Assembly (NCBI GenBank): GCA_947629865.1
Contig: CANRFJ010000011.1
Span: 32,985-96,984 of the forward strand
Origin: an uncultured Lachnospiraceae bacterium
Lineage (GTDB): Bacteria; Bacillota; Clostridia; Lachnospirales; Lachnospiraceae
Length of the DNA: 64,000 nucleotides
Reading direction: 5' to 3'
Below the pieces are notes generated by a model. It had not been told where the DNA came from and did not search any database. It was given only the letters and a program-made list of their open reading frames with translations. Both the position numbers and the translations under genes were made by a program. Below, piece by piece: positions 45,733 through 54,636 of the stretch; the first letter of the stretch is position 1, and every line of letters begins with the position of its first letter.

Positions 45733-46782
45733 ATGCGTCTGCCTAACGGATTTGGCAATGTTTCCAGATTACCTGGCAATCGCAGGCGTCCATACCGGGC
45801 AAGATTAACGGCCGGATGGCGCATTGACGAGACAGGCAAAAAACACCAGGAATACAAGACTATTGGATATTTTGAGACAAAAGAAGAAGGCATTATTGCA
45901 CTTTCCAACTACCGGCAAAATCCCTATGATCTGAGAAGGGACAGAATTACTTTTCGGGAAGTATACGAGCGATTCTCCTCCGAACATTTCCCCAAAATTT
46001 CCGAGGGAAATATACAGGGCTACACGACGGCTTTCCGCACCTGCCCGCAGCTACACGATATTCCGTTCTGCGATATACGCCGAATCCATCTGCAGCGCGT
46101 CATTGACGAGTGCGGCAAGAACTACCCGTCCCTGCGCAAGCTGAAGGTGCTGTTTAACCAGTTGTACAAATACTGTATGCAGAATGATCTGTGTGAAAAA
46201 GACTACTCCCGCTATCTGGATATCTGCCAGTACCGCGACCGGAATCCCAATGCGTACCACCGCCAGCCCTTCTGCGCGGAAGAATTAGAGAAAATATGGA
46301 ACTGTGAAAATGAAAACATTTATTATACCGTCATATTGATGCTGATTTACAGCGGATGCCGCATCGGAGAACTGCTGGATCTGAAAAAAGAAAACGTGAA
46401 TCTGGACGAGCGATGGTTTTTTGTGGAAAAGGCAAAAACAAATGCCGGCGTCCGGTATGTGCCGATTGCCGACAAGACGCTCCCTTTTTTTCAGGCATGG
46501 TATGCAAAGGGAAGCTCTCCCTATCTGATCACCAGTACAAGGGACAACCACCTGAACTACCGCAACTTCTACGACACTTACTGGAAACCCATGATGGAGC
46601 GGCTCGGAATGGAGCACCGCCCCCACGATACGCGGCACACCTGTATCACTATGCTGGCGCTGGCCGGCGTCGATGATAAAGTCATAAAAAAGATTGTCGG
46701 CCACAAGGGGCAGAATATCACCGAGACCGTTTATACCCATTTCGACGTGCGGGAACTGATCCTCGCGATTAACCGCATCTGA
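45733..46782 (+). CDS. Solitary tyrosine recombinase/integrase
   Basis: 349 residues. An N-terminal arm-binding region (RLPNGFGNVSRLPGNRRRPY), a core-binding SAM-like domain (about 75-160), then the catalytic domain with Arg in SGCRIGELL, His-x-x-Arg in PHDTRHTCITML, His in GHKG and the Tyr nucleophile in TETVYTHF. All key residues are present, so it should be active. No excisionase, phage or conjugation genes adjoin. Near-identical 20-bp repeats flank it. It could be a leftover of a minimal element or a resident recombinase for DNA inversion. Confidence 0.9.
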   Translation: MRLPNGFGNVSRLPGNRRRPYRARLTAGWRIDETGKKHQEYKTIGYFETKEEGIIALSNYRQNPYDLRRDRITFREVYERFSSEHFPKISEGNIQGYTTAFRTCPQLHDIPFCDIRRIHLQRVIDECGKNYPSLRKLKVLFNQLYKYCMQNDLCEKDYSRYLDICQYRDRNPNAYHRQPFCAEELEKIWNCENENIYYTVILMLIYSGCRIGELLDLKKENVNLDERWFFVEKAKTNAGVRYVPIADKTLPFFQAWYAKGSSPYLITSTRDNHLNYRNFYDTYWKPMMERLGMEHRPHDTRHTCITMLALAGVDDKVIKKIVGHKGQNITETVYTHFDVRELILAINRI

Positions 46783-46797
46783 CTGCCGGAGAATCCG

Positions 46798-46817
46798 TGT
46801 GTCATATGCGTGTCATA
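46798..46817. repeat. Right copy of 20-bp direct repeat flanking the integrase
   Basis: TGTGTCATATGCGTGTCATA, starting 16 bases after the integrase stop. It differs from the left copy at two positions. Confidence 0.5.
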
Positions 46818-46830
46818 CCCCACCGGCAGC

Positions 46831-46861
46831 AAAATTAAAAAGGACGATTTTTCAATCGTCC
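46831..46861 (-). terminator. Terminator overlapping the sugar-kinase stop
   Basis: Minus strand GGACGATT GAAA AATCGTCC followed by TTTTTAATTTT. Confidence 0.9.
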
Positions 46862-47766
46862 AGTAAAAAAGAGGCCCGAATACGCTCTATCTCCGGCTTC
46901 GTCGCCAGTTTCTCGGAAAAAGCGGTGGCGCTGCCGGCACAGAGTCCCATTCGGAATGACTCCCTGTAATCGCCCGTCCTGAGATACTCCGCCAGAAATC
47001 CCGCCACCATGGAGTCGCCCGCTCCGACCGAGTTGCGCACCGTTCCCTCCGGAGCCTCGCTCTCACAGACGACGCCGTCCGCACCGACAAATACCGCCCC
47101 CTCTCCCGCCATGGAGATAAGGACATTGACGGCTCCTTTTTCCTGAAGCTTCCGGGCATAGTGGATTGCCTCCTGCCTGCCGCATATCCCGACGCCAAAA
47201 ATTTCACCCAGCTCGTGGTTATTCGGCTTAATCAAAAAGGGATGGCAGGGAAGGGTATTGAGCAGCAGCTCGCCCGCAGCGTCCACTGCAATCTTTAACT
47301 CCCTGTCCGCCACATACCGCATGATGTCGCTGTACAGGGAGCGGGAAAGTCCGGCGGGAATACTGCCCGACAGCACCAGAACATCACCGTCTGCCAGCCG
47401 GTCGAGCTTCCGGTAAAGCTTCTCTGTATCGCGCTCGCCGACAACAGGCCCTCTGCCGTTGATCTCGCTCTCACCGCCGGAACGCAGTTTCACATTGATG
47501 CGCGAAAATCCCTCCGGTATCTCGATAAAATCGGCGCAAATCCCCTGCCTCTCCACCAGCCGCCGTATCTCCCGTCCAGTAAATCCCGCAAGAAACCCAA
47601 ACGCCGTGCTTGCATATCCGAGAGTCTTAAGCACGGCGGACACATTGATTCCTTTCCCGCCGGCGCATACGGTCTCCCGAACTGTATGATTGGTAAAGCC
47701 CTGCCGGAAGTCCTCTACATCTACAATATAATCCAGAGAGGGATTACATGTCACCGTATAGATCAA
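46852..47766 (-). CDS. PfkB-family sugar-phosphate kinase (1-phosphofructokinase-like)
   Basis: 304 residues. IYTVTCNPSLDYIVDVEDF at the start and VCAGGKGINVSAVLKTLG are typical of FruK/LacC. The C-terminal active site NSVGAGDSMVAGFLAEY carries the catalytic Asp. Likely substrates are fructose 1-phosphate or tagatose 6-phosphate. No PTS permease or DeoR-type regulator adjoins, so the exact sugar is uncertain. The patatin gene is immediately upstream (16 bases), suggesting cotranscription. Confidence 0.88.
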   Translation of the reverse strand: MIYTVTCNPSLDYIVDVEDFRQGFTNHTVRETVCAGGKGINVSAVLKTLGYASTAFGFLAGFTGREIRRLVERQGICADFIEIPEGFSRINVKLRSGGESEINGRGPVVGERDTEKLYRKLDRLADGDVLVLSGSIPAGLSRSLYSDIMRYVADRELKIAVDAAGELLLNTLPCHPFLIKPNNHELGEIFGVGICGRQEAIHYARKLQEKGAVNVLISMAGEGAVFVGADGVVCESEAPEGTVRNSVGAGDSMVAGFLAEYLRTGDYRESFRMGLCAGSATAFSEKLATKPEIERIRASFLLDD

Positions 47767-47782
47767 TTCCCGTCACCTCGCG

Positions 47783-48628
47783 TCACTCTCCGTCTCCCAG
47801 AAAACGCCTGATCCGCTTCATCTTTTCCTTCGTCATGCGGTAGCCGTGCCAGTAAGACATTTCCAGCTTGCGTATGTCGCTCTCAAAACTGTTCAGAAGA
47901 TGGTTCGGGCGGATAATAAGCGCCCTTCCCTCCCTGGCCAGCTGCTCGCAGTATTTTACGGTCTCATTATAGCGCTCCGGCCTCTCGCGGATGAGCCGCC
48001 GGATCTCCGGATAGCGGCGGCCCAGCATACGGGCGCCCATCTTGTCATATTTACCGTATTTCTTGACATACCCCCTGGGCTGCGTCAGCACGACCAGCAC
48101 CTTATCGCAGCCGTCCTCCAGCGCCTTTTTCACCGGAATCGGATCGGACAGGCCGCCGTCGTAATATTTGCTGCCGTCCATCTCAATGGCCGGAAAAAAC
48201 ATCGGCAGCGCACAGGTGGCGCGCAGCATAGTATACTTATCGTCCATCTCCATGGCATTTTTATATTCCGCCTGTCCGGTGGCCGCATTGGTAACTCCCA
48301 CCAGACAGTCGCCCCCGTAGGCAAAGAAGGTCTCTTTGTCAAACGGGACAAGACTATCCGGAATCTCGCCAAAGACAAAATCCATTCCAAAGATACTCCG
48401 GTTTTTACGCAAATTGCTCCGGCTCATATAGCGCTTGTCATTGCGGTATTTCTGCATAATCTCCAGATTGCGCTGGGGCTGCTTTGAGATATAGGAGACA
48501 CCGTTGGCTATACCGGCCGACACGCCGATGCAGTACGGTAGCAGAATATTTTCGGATAAAAGGGCGTCCATCACCCCTGAACTGAATACCGGACGGAACG
48601 TCCCGCCCTCCAACACAAGTCCTGTCAC
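47783..48628 (-). CDS. Patatin-like phospholipase
   Basis: 281 residues from GTG 48628 (five bases after GGAGG); the frame continues upstream to 48775 but through the terminator of another gene. Oxyanion loop LVLEGGTFRPVFSSGV, nucleophile Ser in GVSAGIANG (GxSxG) and the dyad Asp in YYDGGLSDPIPV are intact. These bacterial patatins (YjjU/RssA type) are cytosolic acyl hydrolases of unknown physiological substrate. The C-terminal part is basic (KKYGKYDKMGARMLGRRYPE). Confidence 0.9.
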   Translation of the reverse strand: MTGLVLEGGTFRPVFSSGVMDALLSENILLPYCIGVSAGIANGVSYISKQPQRNLEIMQKYRNDKRYMSRSNLRKNRSIFGMDFVFGEIPDSLVPFDKETFFAYGGDCLVGVTNAATGQAEYKNAMEMDDKYTMLRATCALPMFFPAIEMDGSKYYDGGLSDPIPVKKALEDGCDKVLVVLTQPRGYVKKYGKYDKMGARMLGRRYPEIRRLIRERPERYNETVKYCEQLAREGRALIIRPNHLLNSFESDIRKLEMSYWHGYRMTKEKMKRIRRFLGDGE

Positions 48629-48688
48629 GATTACCTCCCTGATAATAAACATTTTTTTCAGTATAGCACTATTCCGGCAGCGCTGCAA

Positions 48689-48717
48689 GAAAAAAGGTGC
48701 GGTCAAAAACCGCACCT
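48689..48717 (-). terminator. Terminator after the deacetylase gene
   Basis: Minus strand AGGTGCGGT / ACCGCACCT stem, then six T; 18 bases past the stop. Confidence 0.92.
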
Positions 48718-48734
48718 CTTTGTTCAAGCTTCTG

Positions 48735-50438
48735 TTATTTTCTCTCAGACACACTGTTAATCGAGCTGTATACATTTCCGGTGATCAGATCCTTGCCCTT
48801 CGCGGCAAACATCTCCGATACGGATACAACCTGGAAGCCCTCGTCGTCGAAGTACTGTAACAGCGTCTCAATGGCCTCCGCCGTATTCTTCTGCGTCTCG
48901 TGCATCAGAACGATGTCCCCGTCCTTCGCTGCCTCCACATTTTTGATGATCTGCTCCGTCGTGGCTCCATTCCAGTCCTTACTGTCCACGGCACAGTTTG
49001 CAAACGGCGCCCGTATATATCCCTGCATCTCAGCGCTCACCGACAGATTCGGCGCGCGGAACATGAAATTGCTGTAGCCGGTCAGCTCCTCCAGTTTCGC
49101 ATTGGTATTGCCTATGGATTCCTTGATCGCATCCGCTTTCATGCTGCTCAAGGAGCCCCAGCTCCAGGAATGGTTGCCGATTTCAAATCCCTTTTCCTTG
49201 GCTGATTTAATCTCCGCCTCTTTGGCATCGCTGTTAATCTGCTGTCCGATATAGAAAAATGTGGCATGGGCATTATGCTTTACAAGGGCGTTCTGTATGA
49301 TCATGCTTGTGTCCGTGTCCGCATTGCCAACCGGGCCGTCGTCGAACGTAAAAGCAACTAGCTTCTTATCCTTTAACTCATTGACGCGGTCTGTATCCAG
49401 ACCTTCGTATACAAATTTCTCCGGCGGATAAGTCGCTTCCGGCGTCGGTGTCGGATCCAGCGGTTTGCTCGGATCCGGATAGACAACGCCCGGCTTCGCC
49501 ACAAATACAATGCTCTTAATCGTGATGCTGGTCAGTTTGTCCGGCCATTTGTACTCTGAATTCATCGGCTGGATATTGATGCCAAGCGCCGTGCCTTCCT
49601 TTCCGTCCAGGGAGACCGCGTCACTGACGTCGGTTCCCGTCTTAGCTGCGTAAACGAAAGCCACGCCGTTATCATAACAGTTCAAAGTATCCGTCGTCTG
49701 AGCGACCGCTATCTTTACATTATTAAAGTCCGATGTGTCGTCTCCCTCAAATACCGTCGTATAGACCACTTCCATCTTACTGAACAGGCTCAGGTCAAAA
49801 CGGCTCTCTATCTGCTTGCTGAAATCAATCTTACCCGGCGCGGTAAAGGTCGTCGTCAGACCTGTCAGATCGATCTCGACGTCCTTTACCGCTTCCTGTC
49901 CCTGCGGAGAACCGGACGGAGATACCAACGGGAATCCGGATGGGGATACCGTCGAGGGCGAACCGGACGGAGAAGCCGTCGAGGGGGAGCCGGTTGGAGG
50001 CGCCAGCGTCGGAGCCGGAATACTGGACGGAGAAGCCGATGCCCCGTTCGGAGACGGCGTAGCGCTCTTGTCCGTATCCTTGTTCGTATCCTCCTTCTGC
50101 TTCACTACCTTCACGCTGCAGCTCAGTTTTTTCTTTCCAACCTTAGCCACAACTACCGCTTTACCCTGCTTTTTCCCCTTTACCACCACGCTGGTCTTTT
50201 TCTTCTTTTTCAGGGAAATGTACTTCTTGCCCTTCTTAATCGTCCACTTTGCTTTCTTCTTCGTATTCTTTACTTTAATCGTCTGTGTCTTTCCAACCTT
50301 CACAGTCACGTTTTTCTTGCTCAGTTTCACCTTCTTCGCCGCGTCTGCCTGCGGGGTGGCAATCCCCATCACCAGCGCCAGCGTCAGCACCAGGCTGAGC
50401 AATGTCCTTTTTGAAACCGTCAATTTTTGTCCTCTCAC
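48735..50438 (-). CDS. Secreted polysaccharide deacetylase (CE4) with Lys-rich Ig-like module
   Basis: 567 residues from GTG 50438 (seven bases after GGAGG; an ATG at 50456 lies upstream of that site). Signal peptide (about 1-33), Lys-rich Ig-like module (about 34-115) and a Pro/Ser/Gly linker with repeated SPSGSPST follow. A jelly-roll-like module (about 185-320) precedes the CE4 domain (about 360-550). CE4 motifs: FTFDDGPVGN with the metal Asp, EIGNHSWSWGSLS, FRAPNLSV and DIVLMHE. The second His of the usual HSxxH metal site reads Trp here (HSWSW), so metal binding may be altered. Could deacetylate xylan or wall glycan. Confidence 0.9.
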   Translation of the reverse strand: MRGQKLTVSKRTLLSLVLTLALVMGIATPQADAAKKVKLSKKNVTVKVGKTQTIKVKNTKKKAKWTIKKGKKYISLKKKKKTSVVVKGKKQGKAVVVAKVGKKKLSCSVKVVKQKEDTNKDTDKSATPSPNGASASPSSIPAPTLAPPTGSPSTASPSGSPSTVSPSGFPLVSPSGSPQGQEAVKDVEIDLTGLTTTFTAPGKIDFSKQIESRFDLSLFSKMEVVYTTVFEGDDTSDFNNVKIAVAQTTDTLNCYDNGVAFVYAAKTGTDVSDAVSLDGKEGTALGINIQPMNSEYKWPDKLTSITIKSIVFVAKPGVVYPDPSKPLDPTPTPEATYPPEKFVYEGLDTDRVNELKDKKLVAFTFDDGPVGNADTDTSMIIQNALVKHNAHATFFYIGQQINSDAKEAEIKSAKEKGFEIGNHSWSWGSLSSMKADAIKESIGNTNAKLEELTGYSNFMFRAPNLSVSAEMQGYIRAPFANCAVDSKDWNGATTEQIIKNVEAAKDGDIVLMHETQKNTAEAIETLLQYFDDEGFQVVSVSEMFAAKGKDLITGNVYSSINSVSERK

Positions 50439-50460
50439 TTCACAACCTCCATTCATATAA

Positions 50461-50494
50461 TAAAAATAATCCGGCAGTCCTTCCGAAGACTGCC
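50461..50494 (-). terminator. Hairpin with U-rich tail in the deacetylase leader
   Basis: Minus strand GGCAGTC...GACTGCC followed by GGATTATTTTTATT, lying between a good promoter (50515-50543) and the deacetylase ribosome site. It may be an attenuator, a leader hairpin, or the end of the upstream transcript. Confidence 0.45.
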
Positions 50495-50514
50495 CTGCAT
50501 TTGTACTTACCTAT

Positions 50515-50543
50515 ATAATATAATTAAATTATAATTTTGTAAA
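50515..50543 (-). promoter_or_regulatory. Promoter of the deacetylase gene
   Basis: Minus strand TTTACA (50543-50538), 17 bases, TATTAT (50520-50515). Confidence 0.6.
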
Positions 50544-50572
50544 TATAAAAGAACAAAAAATATAAGCGCAGA

Positions 50573-51190
50573 CTAATAATTGTTTTTTATATCACCTATT
50601 AGCGGCTTCTTATAGCAGTTTTTTTGGGGGCGCGCACGGCACAACAGGAGGCAGTCCGGACGGATCTCCGTCATAAGCGCCCGCATATCCGCCTCCGGTA
50701 CGGCAATGCAGCCGGCTGTCGGCCGCCCCTCCTCACAGTGCAGAAAAATGCCGGAGCCAAGCCCCGGCATTCTTTCCTTATTGTAATCAATCGCGAGGGC
50801 ATAGGCGTATGCCTCCGCAGATTCCACTATATGTTCCGCTGTGCTCCAGTCCCTCCCGGTATTCTTCGTGCTCACAAGCTGATTATAAAATCGGGAAGAA
50901 CTGTCGTCCACCAGATAAAAACTTTCATCCACCCGTATATAGGGAAAAGACGTCCCCGGATCTTCACACAGGCCAAAGGCATATACAAACCGCCACTCTC
51001 CCGCCGGCGTCCGCCCGTCCCCCTCCCTTGTCTTGCCGAGTCCGTTCCTCCCTATCCAGCCGCGGCACCGTCTCCGATCCTGCCACTCTGCCCCGCGCTG
51101 CCCGCTGCCCGTCGTCTTCTCCTGCAAAGTCACCTCCGCCCTGCTGCCCTCTGCTGTGACGAGCAGCCGCTGCTCCGTCCTCTCCGCCAT
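50573..51190 (-). CDS. L,D-transpeptidase (YkuD/COG3786-like)
   Basis: 205 residues. The catalytic block GSGIFLHCEEGRPTAGCIAV has the His and the active Cys in the H...(S/T)xGC arrangement of YkuD-type L,D-transpeptidases. The upstream core (GDGRTPAGEWRFVYAFGL) is also typical. No signal peptide is evident: the N-terminus is basic and polar, so export or a cytosolic role is unclear. It ends about 135 bases before the deacetylase start and follows the arylsulfotransferase-like gene. Confidence 0.82.
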   Translation of the reverse strand: MAERTEQRLLVTAEGSRAEVTLQEKTTGSGQRGAEWQDRRRCRGWIGRNGLGKTREGDGRTPAGEWRFVYAFGLCEDPGTSFPYIRVDESFYLVDDSSSRFYNQLVSTKNTGRDWSTAEHIVESAEAYAYALAIDYNKERMPGLGSGIFLHCEEGRPTAGCIAVPEADMRALMTEIRPDCLLLCRARPQKNCYKKPLIGDIKNNY

Positions 51191-51256
51191 TCGTTCCAGA
51201 CCCCCTCACACTTATATTTTATAGTATGAACGGCCTTCCCGTCCGGCAAAAGATTT

Positions 51257-53317
51257 CTACCCTTTTATTTTGAATCTCTTTCCCGTCTCATATATAACGC
51301 CCCCCGATTCAACCAGTATCTCATATTTGTCCGGCGCGATTCCACAGAGCGGAAGCGCCGTGTAATAGTGAAAATCGGCAAACAGCTGCGGCGTTTTCTG
51401 CTCGGTGTCCGTGTAGTCCCGTATATAGGTATTCTCCCGCCCCTGTAGGTATACCTTCTCTAACAGATGGTCTTTCGCATACAGAAGGAGCATCTCCTCA
51501 TAGAATTTTATCTTTATGCCCGCCAGTTCTTCCCGCCGGTTATCTTCCCCCTGGCCCCCGGCGTTTTTCCACGCCCGGATCCGTTCCTCCTTCCGGATTT
51601 TCTTCCGTGTCCGGGCCGCCTTTTTGTGCGACCGGACTTTGGGGATTTTGCGGAATCTGTCCCCGTTTATCTCTCCGCACGCCGTCATCTCCGGCCGGTA
51701 TCCCAAAACATAGTCCCCCGTGGCGGCTCCCGTCCCCTCCACGGGACGGCACAGTTTTTCAAAATCGACAAAGAAGGGATAGGCGCGGTAAAAGGAATTG
51801 TATGTCAGATAGCGGTTTATCACCTTGCCCGTCTTCCTGCTGAATTCCGTAATCATTCCCTCGTGCTCATCCAGCGGAGTATTCAGATAGCCGTTCATGG
51901 ACAGCACCCTCTTTTTCTTCAATATCCCGTTCGAGCGGATTTTCGACTTGGGCGAGCCGTAGCTTTTCAGCAGCGACACCGTGTGGTTTTCCTCGTCGAT
52001 GGCATATATTCTCACATAGGATTTCCTGTCCCCGTCGAAATTTTCTACCGGCCTCCTCTTGTGCCAGTGGTTGTCGTAAATAATCATCCGGCGCCGCCCG
52101 TCCTTCGTCGGCTTTGGTAGCATGTAGGCGGCATGTGGCTGATAACTCCAGGCGATTTCCCCCTCCGGGCGCAGCACCTTCTCCTCATAGGGCGTCCCTG
52201 CCCAGAAGGTCGTGTCGCAGAGGATCCAGCGGATCTCATCCGTGCGCCAGTCCAGTTTCATCACCGTGTGCAGGTTCCGCATACAGATGAGGACTGCGTG
52301 TTCCTCCGCTATCCATGACACCGTATTTACATGGGCCCAGTCATGGGAATCCAGATAGGGGTGCTCCGACAGCACCTCTGCCAGGCCGAGCTTTTTCACC
52401 ACCTCCCCCGTATAGCGGTTCACCTCAACGACCGCATCCTCCACATAATCCGTCAGGGAGCTGGATGCCAGAAGAAGATTTCCCTCCGGCTCCATCTCGC
52501 AGCCGTCGTGGTGGATTCCCTCCGGCACAAAATATTCCCGATAGACGCGCCCCAGAAAATCCATCTCAAGCCCGAGCACCGAGTGGGGGTTGCTGAAGGA
52601 GGGCGCGCATATATCCGCCTTTAAGAACAGAAACCGCCCGCCGGAGAGCGGAAAGAGCCCGTAGGCCTTCGGCCGTCTGCGCAGAAAATAGCGTATCTCC
52701 CCATTTTCGTCAAAGACATAGGGAAACTTTGTGTCTCCCCCATAAACAAAAGTCATGGGGCTGGCGCTCTTTCTCTTTTTAACTCTTGTGACAACCATGT
52801 TCTGGAGCAGCTGCGGCAGCGGCGCTGCCGGCAGATTGATTACCTCCTGATGCACAACCCCGCCGTCCCGCAGCAGTTCCACCTGAACCGGATTGTTCTT
52901 TCCGGCGTGGAGATAAAACACGGGAACGCGGTGGCGCTCAGACGGCTCCGACGTAAAAGAATAGGGATAATCCCCGTCCAGGCGGACGCGAACCTGACAC
53001 GCCTGCTCCGTATTGAAAATGAGAAGCGCCGCCAGCGGCGTGAGGCCGTATGGATTGATAACAGCCAGTATCCTTTTTTCGGAATAACGCCTCCTGTCCA
53101 AAAGGCTCTCAATATAATTCTCCGTCCGGGCGGTCTTTCTCGCCAGGCTGTCCTCGCGTCGGATTCCTGTACGGATCCTTCCTGAAATTGTCCGATTTTT
53201 CTTTCCCAACCCCTTTTGTCTGTTATGCCTTGCGGCCATGCGCCTGAGCCACCGGCCGTCGCGGATCACTGCTCCCCGCCTGCCAAACCGGTTCCTCCAC
53301 CTGTACATTCTAAGCAA
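51257..53317 (-). CDS. Arylsulfotransferase (ASST)-like beta-propeller protein
   Basis: 686 residues from TTG 53317, eight bases after AGGAGG (ATG 53308 lies 17 bases away). The first 55 residues are very basic, with no clear signal peptide. The body has propeller-type repeats and the His-containing blocks HDWAHVNTVSW and SYQPHAAYMLPKP that match the active-site region of bacterial arylsulfate sulfotransferases (PF05935). A Lys/Arg-rich insert (about 565-600) is unusual. Without a signal peptide its place is unclear. Substrate unknown. Confidence 0.75.
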   Translation of the reverse strand: MLRMYRWRNRFGRRGAVIRDGRWLRRMAARHNRQKGLGKKNRTISGRIRTGIRREDSLARKTARTENYIESLLDRRRYSEKRILAVINPYGLTPLAALLIFNTEQACQVRVRLDGDYPYSFTSEPSERHRVPVFYLHAGKNNPVQVELLRDGGVVHQEVINLPAAPLPQLLQNMVVTRVKKRKSASPMTFVYGGDTKFPYVFDENGEIRYFLRRRPKAYGLFPLSGGRFLFLKADICAPSFSNPHSVLGLEMDFLGRVYREYFVPEGIHHDGCEMEPEGNLLLASSSLTDYVEDAVVEVNRYTGEVVKKLGLAEVLSEHPYLDSHDWAHVNTVSWIAEEHAVLICMRNLHTVMKLDWRTDEIRWILCDTTFWAGTPYEEKVLRPEGEIAWSYQPHAAYMLPKPTKDGRRRMIIYDNHWHKRRPVENFDGDRKSYVRIYAIDEENHTVSLLKSYGSPKSKIRSNGILKKKRVLSMNGYLNTPLDEHEGMITEFSRKTGKVINRYLTYNSFYRAYPFFVDFEKLCRPVEGTGAATGDYVLGYRPEMTACGEINGDRFRKIPKVRSHKKAARTRKKIRKEERIRAWKNAGGQGEDNRREELAGIKIKFYEEMLLLYAKDHLLEKVYLQGRENTYIRDYTDTEQKTPQLFADFHYYTALPLCGIAPDKYEILVESGGVIYETGKRFKIKG

Positions 53318-53552
53318 AAGGGCGTCCTCCTGTTCTCATATTCTGTTTATTCTATGCGCAGAGCGCCCTTTTATTTCGGATCGCCCGCACCATATAACTA
53401 AAGGATACCGGTTATATTTGTCAATTTCTTTCAATTTAGTTGTCAAAAAGGTGCTATTTTTGTGTCAGCCGACGCGGGAAGGGCCGGCTTTTGGCCGGCC
53501 CGTTTTCATCTCTGAGGGTATTTTTTTCGTCAAAACTCCGAAAGAGGGGAAT

Positions 53553-54104
53553 TCACTCGTTCTCTATCTCCACCACGAGTCCGGCCTTGTCATCGCCCTT
53601 CTCTGTGATCAGATAAGAATCATTTTTAATCAGATAGGAACCATTCTTCAGCCTATACACATCCGTGTTTTTACCGTCCGGCACGGAGATCTCGCTATTC
53701 TTATCTCCAAAGGTCATCGAGCCGTCCGCGTTTTTTCTGCCGGTTATCTTCTCACCCTGTTTAATCAGCTGGGCCAGTTCCTTTTCTACATCCGAGGTAG
53801 TTTGCTTTTTTTCCTCCGGCGCGGATTTCTTTTTCTCCTCCGAACCGACAAGTGTTTTCTGTACCTTCTTCATCACATGGCCGCCGCTCGCCGCGTCGAC
53901 TCCCACAGCGCCTCCCGCCGCCAGCAGGAGTGTCAGGAAAGCGGCCGCCGTGTATTTTACTAACCGTCTTTTCATAATTTCCATCCCTTCTTTCCGATAT
54001 ACCATATACCTTATTTTTTCTATCTCCCACCGTTCACATTCATCTGTGAGAAGATCCTCCTCCGGAGTAAAATCCTGCATTATATCAAACAGATTACGCT
54101 TCAT
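53553..54104 (-). CDS. Putative anti-sigma factor (single-pass membrane protein)
   Basis: 183 residues. A 45-residue cytosolic N-terminal part (acidic, FTPEEDLLTDECERWEIEK) precedes one transmembrane segment (about 48-70) and an extracytoplasmic Lys/Glu-rich region. The latter ends in a small beta domain with NADGSMTFGDKNSEISVPDG. The ATG overlaps the end of the ECF sigma gene by 11 bases with GGAGGG before it. This layout is classical for sigma/anti-sigma pairs. No zinc-binding HxxxCxxC motif is seen, so the family is not the standard ZAS type. Confidence 0.7.
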   Translation of the reverse strand: MKRNLFDIMQDFTPEEDLLTDECERWEIEKIRYMVYRKEGMEIMKRRLVKYTAAAFLTLLLAAGGAVGVDAASGGHVMKKVQKTLVGSEEKKKSAPEEKKQTTSDVEKELAQLIKQGEKITGRKNADGSMTFGDKNSEISVPDGKNTDVYRLKNGSYLIKNDSYLITEKGDDKAGLVVEIENE

Positions 54105-54636
54105 AGCCGTTTCCCTCCAATTCTTTTTTCAGCCGTTTCCGGATCCGGTACAGCGACATCTTGACCTTGGACTGCGACACGCCATATCGCTCTGCTATAT
54201 CCGCCACTTTTTCATAATTGTAGTAGTAGCGGATAAAAATTTCCCTCTGCTGCTGCGGCAGTTTTCGCAGCGCTTCTTCTATTATATGAATCTGCTCCTT
54301 CTGCTCCAGCCTTCCGGCAAGTATATCCTCCTGCACCATTTCCTCCTCCTCCAACGGAGAAAAAAGCCTGTGCTCCCGCAGTTTGTTCCGCGCCATATTT
54401 CTCGCCATGCTGACAAGATACGGCTTGAGAGGCCGTCCTTCTTCAATTTTCTTACAATTGCGCCAGAGCCTGTAAAAGACGTCGGATACGGTTTCCTCCA
54501 CATCTTCCTTCTGCATACGGTCTCCTAGTATATTATTCACAATGGTGTAGACATATCCGCCATAGGAATCCATCACAGAGACAAGCGCCTTCTGCCGTCC
54601 TTCTTTGAGGCCCCGGATTAATTCTGCATCATCCAA
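54094..54636 (-). CDS. ECF-type RNA polymerase sigma factor
   Basis: 180 residues from TTG 54636, ten bases after GGGAGG; an open frame extends to 54723 with no binding site. Region 2 (SVMDSYGGYVYTIVNNILGD, EDVEETVSDVFYRLW, LKPYLVSMARNMARNKLRE) and region 4 (ALRKLPQQQREIFIRYYYNY, VADIAERYGVSQSKVKMSLYRIRKRL split) are complete. It probably responds to an envelope signal passed by the overlapping membrane gene. The regulon is unknown; nearby envelope genes are candidates. Confidence 0.9.
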   Translation of the reverse strand: MDDAELIRGLKEGRQKALVSVMDSYGGYVYTIVNNILGDRMQKEDVEETVSDVFYRLWRNCKKIEEGRPLKPYLVSMARNMARNKLREHRLFSPLEEEEMVQEDILAGRLEQKEQIHIIEEALRKLPQQQREIFIRYYYNYEKVADIAERYGVSQSKVKMSLYRIRKRLKKELEGNGYEA

